Part shown: in pieces, positions 53,104 to 61,593 of the stretch
How positions within the stretch are numbered: position 1 is the stretch's first letter
Layout: each line of letters opens with the position of its first letter
Assembly (NCBI RefSeq): GCF_004366035.1
Contig: NZ_SOEE01000008.1
Location: 71,989-135,988, forward strand
Direction of reading: 5' to 3'
Source: Cytobacillus oceanisediminis
GTDB taxonomy: Bacteria; Bacillota; Bacilli; Bacillales; Cytobacillaceae
DNA: 64,000 bases
Notes under the pieces: generated by a model
What the model saw: the letters and a program-made list of their open reading frames with translations, nothing else
Databases searched by the model: none
What the model was told of the DNA's origin: nothing
Program-made: the position numbers and the translations under genes

Positions 53104-56100
53104 TTAATTTGCACTTCTTTTAAATGGCCACCAATTAGCCTGGCCGAAGTTCTTGACCATAACCGGAATAAATAAAGGCAGCACTACCAGTGCGTAAAGC
53201 ATTAATCCGACTAGAACGATGGACGCGATCTGCAATAGCGACAGCATTCCGGATGGCATCATTGCCGCGAATGTTCCGCCAAGGATAACGGCAGCTGAGA
53301 TAATAACTGTGCCCATCTTCTTCATGGACAACAGCATGGCGTCTGCAATTGAAAGGTCACGATATTCATTAAAGCGGTCCATTAAGAAAATGCTATAGTC
53401 AACACCAAGTGCGACCAAAATAACGAATGCAAAGAATGGAACCGCCCAGCTGATGCCCGAATATCCGAGCAGATTTACAAAAATCGCTTCATTCATTGCC
53501 ATACTTGTATAGTAGGTCAAAATCAATGAACCAATTAAATAGATTGGCATTATGATAGACCTGAAAAGGAACACAAGAATGATCGAAATGCCAAGCAGCA
53601 TCAATACAACTGTACGGGAATAATCCTGATCTGACATTGTACTCAAATCAGCATTCGTGCTAGTAATCCCGCCCACTGCGACAACTGCATTTTCAAGCTT
53701 AGTCCCTTTTGCCGCTCTTTCCACAGCTTCTTTGATTTCGTCCACCTGGTTAATGGCTTCGTTGGAGTAAGGATTTGCTTCAAGCACTACATCCATTGTC
53801 ATCACTTTACGGTCCTCTGACAAATAGACATCAAATACCTGGGCAAACTCTTCATCCTCCAGAACTTCAGGCGGCAGATAGAAACCATCCATATTTTCCG
53901 AATTTGATAGGCCTGCCAGATAATCCTGTGCCGAACCGAGACCTTCGGACACCTGTTCCAGTCCATCTGCGCTCTGGCCAAGACCATCTGTCAGCTGGCT
54001 GATTTGTCCGCCAAGATCGCCGAATCCTGCCAGCAGCTGTTCCTGCCCGCCATTGATTCCTGCTAAACCATTTGTCAGCTTCGGAAAATTATCGACGATT
54101 TGCCCCTGCCCGTCAGCAAGCTGATTGAGTCCTGCCTGCTGGGCTTCAATTCCTTTGATAAGCTGCTGGAGGCCTGCAGCTAATTCCTTTTGGCCGGATA
54201 TGGCCGCTCCAAAGTTTCTATTCGCTTCGGCCAATCCATTCTGCAGCTTTGTTAAGCCCCCATTAGCAGCATTAATCCCATCTGAAACCTTTGGAAGCTG
54301 CTGCTGCAGGCCTGCTACCTGACCTTTAATAGCTTGATACTGTGGATCTTGTGCCAATGCTGGGTCATTTGTTTCAACATAGCCAAACAGTGCATCATTC
54401 GACTGTTTGATGCCATCCGATAGCTGATTTAAATTCGTCTGGATTTCTTTATAGCCTGCAATCAGTGAAGGAATGAACTGTTCTGCTGACTGATATCCGA
54501 CTAGCAGCTTCTGGTGTCCGGCAAGAAGCTCTTCGGCACCAGCCTTGGATTTTTCCAAGCCGGCTTTAATTTGATCTGAACCCGCAGACCCCTGACGAAT
54601 ACCATCTTCAATTTTTGCAAGGTTCGTTTGAATTTCGCCAAGGCCGGACTTGACTTCATTGGTGCCAGAGATCAAATCATTGATGCCTTTTGTGGCATTC
54701 TGCAGCTCAGGCTCTGATCTTGACAGTTCGGTGCTTGCTTCACTTAAGCCGTCTGAAATTTTGTTTAATCCGTCCTTACCTTCTCCTAGGCCTTCTTCAA
54801 GAGTCTCAGCTTGTTTGGCAACAAAGAAGTCTTCGATTGGCTCTCCAGTCGGTCTTGTGACAGAGCGGACTGTATCCACCAAATCTACTTTTTCAACCTC
54901 ACGGCTGATTTTTTCAGCCAGGCCTACATATTCTGCGGAATCCATTTCCTCATCGTTTTTCAAGACGATTTGCGTTGGCATGGATTCTCCGGGCCCAAAG
55001 CTGTCAGCAATAGCATTAAACGCTTTAATGGAATTAACATCTCCGCCGATTTCCTCAAGGGAGTTGTAAGAAAGTTCTCCGTCATATGTCACCAGGAACG
55101 GCACACAAACGGCTGCCACTATTAGCAATGCCAGAAATGGACGCGCAAGCGAGAATCGGCCGACTGTACCCCATAGCTTGCTTTCTCCATGCTCTGCACT
55201 CTTCTTCGAAGGCCAGAAAATTTTCTGCCCCAGCACTGCCATAAAGAATGGCACAATGGTAAATAAAGCAATTAATAATATTGCTACACCAATGGCCACA
55301 GCTGCTGCTGACTGATAAAGAATAAATTGCGAGAAGCCAATTGCAGCAAAGCCAATCATAACAGCCAAACCGCTGAAAAATACTGTTCGTCCCGCATTTC
55401 GGTATGTTGCCACAATGGCATCCGCTGTGCTTTCATTATAAGAAAGTTCTTCTTTAAAACGGCTTAACAGCAGGATACAATAGTCTGTTCCAATCCCAAA
55501 CAGAATCGCCACAAGGAAAATCTGGGTATAGTTCGAAATAGGAAAATCCAGTCTATCAACTAAAAATGCCACAATGGATTGTGAGGCAAGATAGGTAAAT
55601 CCAACTGTCAGCAGCGGGATCATTGGCGCAACCACTGATCGGAATACCAGCAGCAGAACAACCAGAATAAAGACGACTGTGATTCCTTCCGTTTTTTTCA
55701 GTCCTTCCTGCGAACTGTTCATGAGATCTTCATTAATCAGCCATTCACTCGTATAATAATGATCTACCTTTGCATCATCAATAGCTGAATAAAGCTCTTC
55801 ACTCAGCTCAGCTGGCTCACGGTCGTTCCAGCTTACATTGACAGAAGCCAAAATGGACTTGCCATCCTCTGAAACCAGCTGTTCTTTCAAGCTTTCTTCA
55901 TTAAAATGGGTAAGAATTTTCGAAATTCCCATTTCATCGCTCTTATCCTCAAGCGTCCGGATAGCTTTCTCCGCTTCTTTGATTTCTTCTCCAGTGAGCT
56001 TTTTATCATTATGGAAAACAAGTGCAACCTGGGTCTCATCCCCGCCGCCTTCCTGCTTCTGCACTTCTTGCATAATATCCCCGGCAAGTGTGGATGAATA

Positions 56101-56232
56101 CTCTTCAGGCACAGTAATCTGCCCTTTATCGCGGACCAGATCTGCCATGTTTGGCGCTGCCATAAACAAGCCGGCAACCACTGCGATCCAAACGGCAATG
56201 ACAAGCCATTTTCTTTTAATAATTGAATACAC
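53104..56232 (-). CDS. MMPL/RND family transporter (YdgH-like)
   Basis: 1042 aa. Two MMPL membrane domains (about residues 160-370 and 850-1030), with DYCILLLSRFKEE and DYSIFLMDRFNEYRD carrying the proton-relay Asp. The second extracytoplasmic loop is very long (about 480-780) and consists of short repeats with SDGL/NGLAE/SGLxxI patterns, predicted to form an extended coiled structure like that in YhgE/Pip-type proteins. Likely exports lipids or hydrophobic drugs. A MarR gene precedes it, as in B. subtilis ydgG-ydgH, and probably controls it. An inverted repeat lies between the two. Confidence 0.9.
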   Translation of the reverse strand: MYSIIKRKWLVIAVWIAVVAGLFMAAPNMADLVRDKGQITVPEEYSSTLAGDIMQEVQKQEGGGDETQVALVFHNDKKLTGEEIKEAEKAIRTLEDKSDEMGISKILTHFNEESLKEQLVSEDGKSILASVNVSWNDREPAELSEELYSAIDDAKVDHYYTSEWLINEDLMNSSQEGLKKTEGITVVFILVVLLLVFRSVVAPMIPLLTVGFTYLASQSIVAFLVDRLDFPISNYTQIFLVAILFGIGTDYCILLLSRFKEELSYNESTADAIVATYRNAGRTVFFSGLAVMIGFAAIGFSQFILYQSAAAVAIGVAILLIALFTIVPFFMAVLGQKIFWPSKKSAEHGESKLWGTVGRFSLARPFLALLIVAAVCVPFLVTYDGELSYNSLEEIGGDVNSIKAFNAIADSFGPGESMPTQIVLKNDEEMDSAEYVGLAEKISREVEKVDLVDTVRSVTRPTGEPIEDFFVAKQAETLEEGLGEGKDGLNKISDGLSEASTELSRSEPELQNATKGINDLISGTNEVKSGLGEIQTNLAKIEDGIRQGSAGSDQIKAGLEKSKAGAEELLAGHQKLLVGYQSAEQFIPSLIAGYKEIQTNLNQLSDGIKQSNDALFGYVETNDPALAQDPQYQAIKGQVAGLQQQLPKVSDGINAANGGLTKLQNGLAEANRNFGAAISGQKELAAGLQQLIKGIEAQQAGLNQLADGQGQIVDNFPKLTNGLAGINGGQEQLLAGFGDLGGQISQLTDGLGQSADGLEQVSEGLGSAQDYLAGLSNSENMDGFYLPPEVLEDEEFAQVFDVYLSEDRKVMTMDVVLEANPYSNEAINQVDEIKEAVERAAKGTKLENAVVAVGGITSTNADLSTMSDQDYSRTVVLMLLGISIILVFLFRSIIMPIYLIGSLILTYYTSMAMNEAIFVNLLGYSGISWAVPFFAFVILVALGVDYSIFLMDRFNEYRDLSIADAMLLSMKKMGTVIISAAVILGGTFAAMMPSGMLSLLQIASIVLVGLMLYALVVLPLFIPVMVKNFGQANWWPFKRSAN

Positions 56233-56326
56233 TCTTTAATCCCCCGCTTTGTTTTCTGATAAAGTGAAACTTCAATCAGTAGGGGTTCTCTCCCACCCGC
56301 TGATTGTTAGTTGAACCAATCTGGCC

Positions 56327-56402
56327 TATACGGGCAGTTTGTCTCCCGCCCATACTCCTTCGATTGCTCTGAGTCTAAAGCGGGAGTCTTACTGCCCGTT
56401 AG
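56327..56402 (-). repeat. Nested inverted repeat between the MarR and MMPL genes
   Basis: Outer arms ACGGGCAGT/ACTGCCCGT (9 pairs) and inner arms CTCCCGC/GCGGGAG (7 pairs) around a ~34-base loop. It covers the MarR stop codon and lies about 95 bases upstream of the MMPL start, so it is transcribed and could act as an attenuator or be a structured repeat. Confidence 0.7.
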
Positions 56403-56838
56403 ACTGCGATAGTACTTTATCCAATTTTTCAAAGGTTTCAATGAACTGCTGGATTTCGGCCTGATCAAATCTGTTTATCAGTGATTCTACAAGGTTATGA
56501 ATCTTTTCTTCTGCTTTGACGTACAACTCACTCCCTTTTTCGGTAAGTGTCAAATAGACAACCCTGCGATCATTTTCATCTCGTGTTCGCTGAATCAGCC
56601 CTTTTTCCCACATGCGCGTGATCATCGCAGTAATCGCGCTCTTTTTCACGTCAAACACTTCTGCAAGCTCTGACGAAGTACAAGATCCCACCTGATTTAT
56701 GTACCTCAGTGTAAAATGCTGGTCATTGGTCAGGTCGCTGCCAATCTGATTTTTCACAAGTGACGCAGCCTTTTTCTCAACGGAAAAAGAAACCGCAATA
56801 TACCGGTCGACCAAATCCTTAATATTTGGCACATTCAC
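56389..56838 (-). CDS. MarR family transcriptional regulator
   Basis: 149 aa from a GTG at 56838 with AGGTGA upstream. Winged-helix fold with LRYINQVGSCTSSELAEVFDVKKSAITAMITRMWEKGLIQRTRDENDRRVVYLTLTEKG visible in segments; the DENDRR wing is typical. It is the first gene before the MMPL transporter, so it is probably the repressor of that pair. The upstream region has AACTATTTAACTATTAACGTAGTTAA, an imperfect palindrome with TTAACTA units near 56880-56910 that could be its operator. Confidence 0.88.
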   Translation of the reverse strand: MNVPNIKDLVDRYIAVSFSVEKKAASLVKNQIGSDLTNDQHFTLRYINQVGSCTSSELAEVFDVKKSAITAMITRMWEKGLIQRTRDENDRRVVYLTLTEKGSELYVKAEEKIHNLVESLINRFDQAEIQQFIETFEKLDKVLSQSNGQ

Positions 56839-56875
56839 TTATATATTCACCTCACAAAGAAATTATTCTATCATT

Positions 56876-56913
56876 TAACTGTTCAACTATTTAACTATTA
56901 ACGTAGTTAACTT
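56876..56913. promoter_or_regulatory. Candidate MarR operator/promoter
   Basis: Repeated TTAACT/AGTTAA elements (TTTAACTGTTCAACTATTTAACTATT then AACGTAGTTAACTTTA) just upstream of the MarR start form at least one palindrome around TTAAC..GTTAA. It is a plausible autoregulatory site. Confidence 0.5.
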
Positions 56914-57901
56914 TAATGGAGCGAACTTGGCTTGTCAATAAAAAAATCCAATGCATATTTAGTTTCGCGTCTCACACCTTCCTTCTTCCCGCTAACTGAT
57001 TGGAGAAGTCTTTTAACGGTGTCTCTTGATTCTATCCCTAAATATTCCTTTGCTTGGGCATTGGAGATTGATTGGTCAATTAGAAGAGAGTAATCCTGAA
57101 GGGATTGAATATGCCCATCTTTGGAGAGATGTTTGCAAGCTGAACAGATCCACCTCCCATGCATTCTTATCATCGGAAGGGAAAACATTTCTGGCATTGG
57201 ACCCCTTGTTTAAGCTCAGCGGGACTTATTTGATATCGCTGGAGGATCTCTGTTAAAAGGGGAGTATGGCTGATTTCAAGTTTGGTGATCAGCTTTTTAA
57301 GCTGTCTGGTGGAATAAGCTTCAGCTTTGTATTTATTTGTAAAGTAATTGATTTTATAGGGGATTTCTGAGGAAGGAATAACCAGCTGTGGGTTGATTTT
57401 ATCGCGGGGATGGAATTTGATGACCGAGCGTTCATTGCCTATAACAACCAGAGGTTCGATCGGCGGCACGGGAAATCTTTGTTCTTCTATCCAGCTTTTT
57501 AAATGATAGGCTTGTCTTTTTACCTGTTTGACTGGGTCAGGAAATCCCTCCTCTGTATCTTCGATGGTACGAACCAGCTGGGTAAATACAGGATTAAAGT
57601 ACAGTGAACCTGAAATGTTTTTAACCTCCAGGATAGAGATGAAAAAAGGGGTGAGAATGAGGATATCTATTTGAAAGTAATGTTTACCAGCAGAGAGCCT
57701 TAAATCATGGAAAATATAATAATCCTTCTCTGGAAGATAGCTTAAATGATACTCAAGAGACTTTTCACCTTTGTATCCTGCCCTTTGTTTAGCATAATCC
57801 TCTTCGATATACCTCCTTTTTGAATGGTTATCGGGTATTCTGTTCAAAAGTGCCTCCAATTGGTGCAGAAGGAGTGGCTTTGTTTTTGATTTTACAATCA
57901 T
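56913..57901 (-). pseudogene. NERD domain protein gene, frameshifted
   Basis: The N-terminal part (57901 to 57170) reads 243 aa with a NERD nuclease-related domain: YKGEKSLEYHLSYLP, HYFQIDILILTPFFISILEVKNISG and PVKQVKRQAYHLKSWIEE. It ends at GVQCQKCFPFR and a stop; the rest continues in another frame as MIRMHGRWICSACKHLSKDGHIQ to 56913. The span of 989 bases is one short of a multiple of three, and restoring one A (CGATG to CGAATG) joins FRM and completes a zinc ribbon CQKC...CSAC. The intact protein would be about 329 aa. A sequencing error is possible. Confidence 0.8.
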
Positions 57902-57963
57902 ATTTTGACTCCTTTCTTTATAATTCAACTAAAAATTCTGCATGCAAGAATCAGATTCCTCCC

Positions 57964-58075
57964 TTATGGGCGAAATTTCAATTTTATGAGCGACATTTGA
58001 GATTTATGAGCGATTTTATTATTTTATGAGCGAAATTTAAAGTTTATCGGCGAAAAACCAGAATTTATGAGCGAA
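57964..58075. repeat. Six-unit array of TTATGAGCGA on a 20-bp period
   Basis: Units start at 57964, 57984, 58004, 58024, 58044 and 58065. Core TTATGAGCGA is exact in units 2, 3, 4 and 6, and has one or two changes in units 1 (TTATGGGCGA) and 5 (TTATCGGCGA). The AT-rich 10-base spacers vary. The period corresponds to two helical turns, so all cores face the same side of the DNA. It sits between the divergent NERD and flavin reductase genes. Confidence 0.85.
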
Positions 58076-58214
58076 ACAGAAAAAGGCGCGATTCACCATC
58101 AACACCCCATCTGCAGTTAAAGCAATAATGTTATGTAAAGTTACTTTCGTTGCTTCCCCAAATATTTTTATGTAAAATTCATAAAAAGACGATAGTAACG
58201 AAGGGGCGATTTTG

Positions 58215-58754
58215 ATGAAAGTATTGGCCTTGCTGGGCAGTACCAGAGAACACGGGAACTCGGAGTATTTAGCGAAAAAGATCATAGAAGGTACTGATCA
58301 CACTTTGGTAAAATTAACAGACCTGCAAATCGAACCGATTGTGGATCAGAGGCATGCGGATGGGGGCTTTACACCGGTTGATGACGACTATGAACAATTA
58401 GTGCAGCACATGCTTTCACATGATGTTTTTGTATTCGCCACCCCTTTATACTGGTATGGCATGAGCGGGCCGATGAAGGATTTCTTTGATCGCTGGTCAC
58501 AGTATCTAAGGGATGAACGCTTTAATCTGAAAGAGGAGCTGGCAAAGAAGAAAGCTTACGTTGTTATTACAGGCGGCAGCAGCGCGAAAGTAAAAGGACT
58601 TCCCCTTGTTCAGCAATTCCAATATATCTTCGAGTTTGTGGGTATGGAGTTTGCTGACTATATCATTGGAAGCGGAGTAAAGCCGGGAGAAGTTAAAGAG
58701 GACACTCTTGCTTTAGCGAAGGCCGAACAGTGGAATACATTATTTTCAAATTAA
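58215..58754 (+). CDS. NADPH-dependent FMN reductase family protein
   Basis: 179 aa from the ATG at 58215, with AAGGGG about 8 bases upstream (the TTG just before it is too close). Flavodoxin-like fold: LLGSTREHGNSEYLAKKI for FMN phosphate, TPLYWYGMSGPMKDFFDRWS for the isoalloxazine ring and ITGGSSAKVKG. It is likely an NAD(P)H:FMN oxidoreductase or quinone reductase; the partner is unknown. Its 5' region carries the 20-bp repeat array. Terminator shared with the MscS gene. Confidence 0.88.
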   Translation: MKVLALLGSTREHGNSEYLAKKIIEGTDHTLVKLTDLQIEPIVDQRHADGGFTPVDDDYEQLVQHMLSHDVFVFATPLYWYGMSGPMKDFFDRWSQYLRDERFNLKEELAKKKAYVVITGGSSAKVKGLPLVQQFQYIFEFVGMEFADYIIGSGVKPGEVKEDTLALAKAEQWNTLFSN

Positions 58755-58783
58755 AAAGGCGGACCCATGTGTCCGCCTTTTTT
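58752..58783. terminator. Bidirectional terminator between flavin reductase and MscS genes
   Basis: AAAAGGCGGAC/GTCCGCCTTTT stem with T- and A-runs, lying between two convergent genes. Confidence 0.9.
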
Positions 58784-58787
58784 CATA

Positions 58788-59888
58788 TCACGATTCCTGT
58801 CTTACCCTGGAATCTTTTTTCAGCTGATTTTCCGCATCAGGGTCTAAATATAATTTCCTGCTTGGCATAGCGACATAAACACGTTCATTTTCAAGAATGT
58901 CCATGATCTCAAAATTGATTTCTTCCTTAATTTTCAGGAATTCGCCCCAATTTGTCGTTTTGGTAAAGAAGTAAAGGAAGATATCGAGCCCATTTTCTTT
59001 GTAGTCGTCAAAGGTCACAAGAATGGTTTCCGGATGAATATCCGGATGATTTTTTAACAAATATTCGATCTGCCCGACCACATTCGCCATTTGATCTTTA
59101 GTTGTATCATGAGTAACGCGCAACCTGAAGCTGATTTGCCTTTTCCCCATCTTGCTCCAGTTTGTAATGGATTCATTTGCTAAAGTAGCATTAGGAACTG
59201 TAACCAGCGCCTGGGCGAATGTCCTTACCCTGGTGCTTCGAAAAGAAATATCTTCAACCGTTCCCTCCACACTTGGCGTCATAATCCAATCGCCAATCGT
59301 GAATGGCTTTTCCGTAATAATGACAAATCCGCCAAACAAATTGCCAAGTACATCCTTGGCAGCAAAAGCAATGGCGACCCCGCCTAAGCCAAGCCCCGCC
59401 ACAAAGCCATTCACATCATACCCAAACTCCTGGGCAACCACGCTTATACTGATTGCCACAATAACAACTCTCAAGGCCTTTGAGATAAACGGAATGAGAA
59501 TATCATCAATTTCCAGGTTGTACCTAACCTTTAGACTGGTAAAAAGGGCAGATGATGCGGCTGCCATATTGTACAAGCCCCACGTAAGCAAGATTATGAA
59601 TGAAGAGCTTATTATATCTAGAAATAGGGAATTATGCTGATTTAAGTAAGGAAAATAACCGACAGAAACATAGATTCCTATAATGATAAATAACCACTGA
59701 ATCGGCTTTTGAAATGAAACAAATATATGTGAGAAAAAGTCATTTGGCGCTTTTCTGCTAAGCCTTAATAATAGTGTAAATACATATTTGGTGAAAAGCT
59801 TCCGGAAAATGAGAAACAGCAGGAAAATCCCAATTGATATTCCCAGATCCACCAATATATCTTCTTTCATGTAAGTTTCCCAGAACAT
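58788..59888 (-). CDS. Mechanosensitive ion channel, MscS family
   Basis: 366 aa from the ATG at 59888 with AGGAGGT upstream. About four or five membrane segments in the first 175 residues; the pore helix region reads VNGFVAGLGLGGVAIAFAAKDVLGNLFGG and is followed by the MscS beta-domain (PFTIGDWIMTPSVEGTVEDISFRSTRVRTF). The cytosolic C-terminal alpha/beta domain ends with a charged tail. It releases solutes on hypo-osmotic shock. Monocistronic. Confidence 0.93.
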   Translation of the reverse strand: MFWETYMKEDILVDLGISIGIFLLFLIFRKLFTKYVFTLLLRLSRKAPNDFFSHIFVSFQKPIQWLFIIIGIYVSVGYFPYLNQHNSLFLDIISSSFIILLTWGLYNMAAASSALFTSLKVRYNLEIDDILIPFISKALRVVIVAISISVVAQEFGYDVNGFVAGLGLGGVAIAFAAKDVLGNLFGGFVIITEKPFTIGDWIMTPSVEGTVEDISFRSTRVRTFAQALVTVPNATLANESITNWSKMGKRQISFRLRVTHDTTKDQMANVVGQIEYLLKNHPDIHPETILVTFDDYKENGLDIFLYFFTKTTNWGEFLKIKEEINFEIMDILENERVYVAMPSRKLYLDPDAENQLKKDSRVRQES

Positions 59889-59987
59889 ATGATTAACCTC
59901 CTTGATGCTATTTGTTATCATAACATAATTCTATAAGACAGGTTATCATACGAAATTCCCTAAAAAACGAATTGGAAAGACCTTTCT

Positions 59988-60356
59988 TTATCCGAAGAAC
60001 ATGCCGAGTTCAATACCCAGAAAAGCCAGGAGTATCCCCCCGCCATAGCTCAATACATTATAAAGAATGAGCTCTTTTTTCCTTTTATCCATATGGAGCT
60101 GTATTGCTTCCAGCTTAAATGTAGAAAAAGTAGTGAAAGCCCCCATAAAACCAGTGCCGAGCAGCATGAAAAAACTTCCTTCTATTCCTGAACCCACCAT
60201 GATTCCAAGAAGAAGGGAACCCATTAAGTTAATAACAAGCGTAGCAGCAGGGACCCTCGACACAATCCTTTTATTTATAGCCTGACTGACCCACAGTCGA
60301 CATATCGCTCCAAAGAAACCGCCTATCCCCACCAGAAGAACATGAAACAAACTCAT
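59988..60356 (-). CDS. crcB: Fluoride exporter CrcB/FluC, second subunit
   Basis: 122 aa from the ATG at 60356, which overlaps the stop of the first crcB copy (ATGA). Four membrane helices; the Fluc signature GTGFMGAFTTFSTFKLEA and NLMGSLLLGI with the pore Asn and Phe residues are present. In Bacilli two different Fluc subunits pair to form a channel. Start GTG/TTG alternatives were not needed; AAAGGAG lies about 12 bases upstream. Confidence 0.93.
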   Translation of the reverse strand: MSLFHVLLVGIGGFFGAICRLWVSQAINKRIVSRVPAATLVINLMGSLLLGIMVGSGIEGSFFMLLGTGFMGAFTTFSTFKLEAIQLHMDKRKKELILYNVLSYGGGILLAFLGIELGMFFG

Positions 60357-60730
60357 CCAGTTTCTTCTCCTTTCCTGACCTGAAACCCCAATCGGCTCAT
60401 CCATAGTCCGCCAAAAATGCTGGCTGCAATATACAATACGGCCAGGGATGTCTTTCCATCGAGAAAAAGTGTGACCGTTTCAATGCTTAGTGTTGAAAAA
60501 GTGGTAAAAGATCCAACAAAACCAGTTCCGAGTGCTGCTTTTATATGAGCTGGCCAACTAAAGCGCACCAACAGCCCCGTTGTTAGCCAAGCCAGAAGAA
60601 AACTTCCCAGTAAATTAACCGTTAAAGTAGCAAATGGAAAAACGGCACTTTCATGAAAGAGAGAAACACCAATAATGTACCGCAAAGAGGCTCCTAAAAA
60701 TCCTGCGGCCCCAACCCATAAATAAACCAT
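60353..60730 (-). CDS. crcB: Fluoride exporter CrcB/FluC, first subunit
   Basis: 125 aa from the ATG at 60730 with GGAGG upstream; an ATG at 60736 overlaps that site. Four membrane helices, NLLGSFLLAWL and GTGFVGSFTTFSTLSIET form the fluoride path. Its mRNA leader carries a fluoride riboswitch, so the pair is induced by fluoride. Partner of the next gene, which it overlaps. Confidence 0.93.
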   Translation of the reverse strand: MVYLWVGAAGFLGASLRYIIGVSLFHESAVFPFATLTVNLLGSFLLAWLTTGLLVRFSWPAHIKAALGTGFVGSFTTFSTLSIETVTLFLDGKTSLAVLYIAASIFGGLWMSRLGFQVRKGEETG

Positions 60731-60762
60731 ATCCATCCCTCCATTTCTCTTAGTTTATCCAA

Positions 60763-60848
60763 AACAAAAAGACTCCTGCCAGTTACCACATAACCGGCAG
60801 GAGTCATTAGCCAAAAGGCGATTAAAGGTGAACTCCATCACCTTATGA
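60763..60848 (-). promoter_or_regulatory. Fluoride (crcB) riboswitch
   Basis: On the minus strand AAGGTGATGGAGTTCACCTT, then CGCC, then GGCTAATGACTCCTGC follow the crcB motif. The 3' part of the aptamer (GACTCCTGCCGG) is also the 5' arm of a terminator whose other arm is CTGGCAGGAGTC, followed by TTTTTGTTTT. Fluoride binding would hold the aptamer, prevent the terminator and switch the crcB genes on. Confidence 0.9.
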
Positions 60849-60910
60849 TACGTATCTTTACTAACACTATAAAATATTTCACCAAGGATTAAAAGATCTT
60901 TATTCATAGC

Positions 60911-61348
60911 TCAATAAGTATTCCCCTTTTTTATAAAAAACGCTGAAAGAAGCAATCCATATAACAGATGGCCTAAAAGCCAAAAAACTATGGCAGAAAC
61001 AGATGTAAGTTCTGGGGTGCGGTCGGATAAAGCAGTCGTTGGATAAAGCAGGACTCCTATGGAAAAGGTTATTAATAAAGTGCGGACGATGATTTGGAAC
61101 CTGTTCCACCGGTATTTCCTTATGATTAGTAATAAGCTGACTGCTAAAACGGCAGAAATGATCAGATGAAATACAAATTCGATTAATTCGGGAAAATGGT
61201 AATTTTTCAAAATAGGGAAGTAATCCACATTTAAAAGCAATGTATACACTTTTACTCCAGAGAATAACTCAATCATTTTCAGGAATAAGCCCAGAAAAAT
61301 TCCAGATAGCAGTCCCGTAAAAACACCCTTTGCCCAAAGTCTCCGCAT
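60911..61348 (-). CDS. Conserved four-helix membrane protein, function unknown
   Basis: 145 aa starting MRRLWAKGVFTGLLSGIFLGLFLKM. Four hydrophobic segments at about 8-28, 55-80, 88-105 and 112-138; short basic loops between (RKYRWNR). The first helix is glycine-rich, as in YqhR/YagU-like proteins, but I do not assign it to either. No neighbours in the same operon except possibly the SinI-like gene upstream. Confidence is in the gene being real rather than in any function. Confidence 0.65.
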   Translation of the reverse strand: MRRLWAKGVFTGLLSGIFLGLFLKMIELFSGVKVYTLLLNVDYFPILKNYHFPELIEFVFHLIISAVLAVSLLLIIRKYRWNRFQIIVRTLLITFSIGVLLYPTTALSDRTPELTSVSAIVFWLLGHLLYGLLLSAFFIKKGNTY

Positions 61349-61395
61349 ATTTTCATCTTATCCTTCCCATTGATTGCATACTGAAAAGAAGATCA

Positions 61396-61548
61396 CTATT
61401 TATGATGTTCCGGGGCCTGGCCTATCTTAAGCCCAGTCTTGGACTGTCTGATAAAGTCCTGTATTTCCTCAATTGTTAACCCCAGTTGTTTTGCTGTCAT
61501 AATTAGCTCTACCCATTCTTTATCAATTTTCCCCTCACACGTTTCCAT
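61396..61548 (-). CDS. SinI-like antirepressor
   Basis: 50 aa. The core DKEWVELIMTAKQLGLTIEEIQDFI matches the SinI dimerisation domain, which binds the SinR repressor through the same helices. The start ATG at 61548 has AAAAGGA just upstream. No SinR-like gene is next to it, so its partner would be elsewhere or absent. The C-terminal tail (KIGQAPEHHK) is unlike SinI. In related genomes such orphan SinI-domain proteins are frequent; the target is not known. Confidence 0.75.
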   Translation of the reverse strand: METCEGKIDKEWVELIMTAKQLGLTIEEIQDFIRQSKTGLKIGQAPEHHK

Positions 61549-61593
61549 TCCTTTTCCACTCTCCCGTAAAGATTCTGTTCCCCTCAGAAGTCT

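Noticed and set aside
54650..55069. 139-aa plus-strand ORF within the MMPL gene
   Set aside because: Serine/proline-rich reading of the opposite strand of a clear transporter; no start signal.
57964..58075. CRISPR array at the 20-bp repeat
   Set aside because: Conserved core is only 10 bases with ~10-base spacers, and there are no cas genes.
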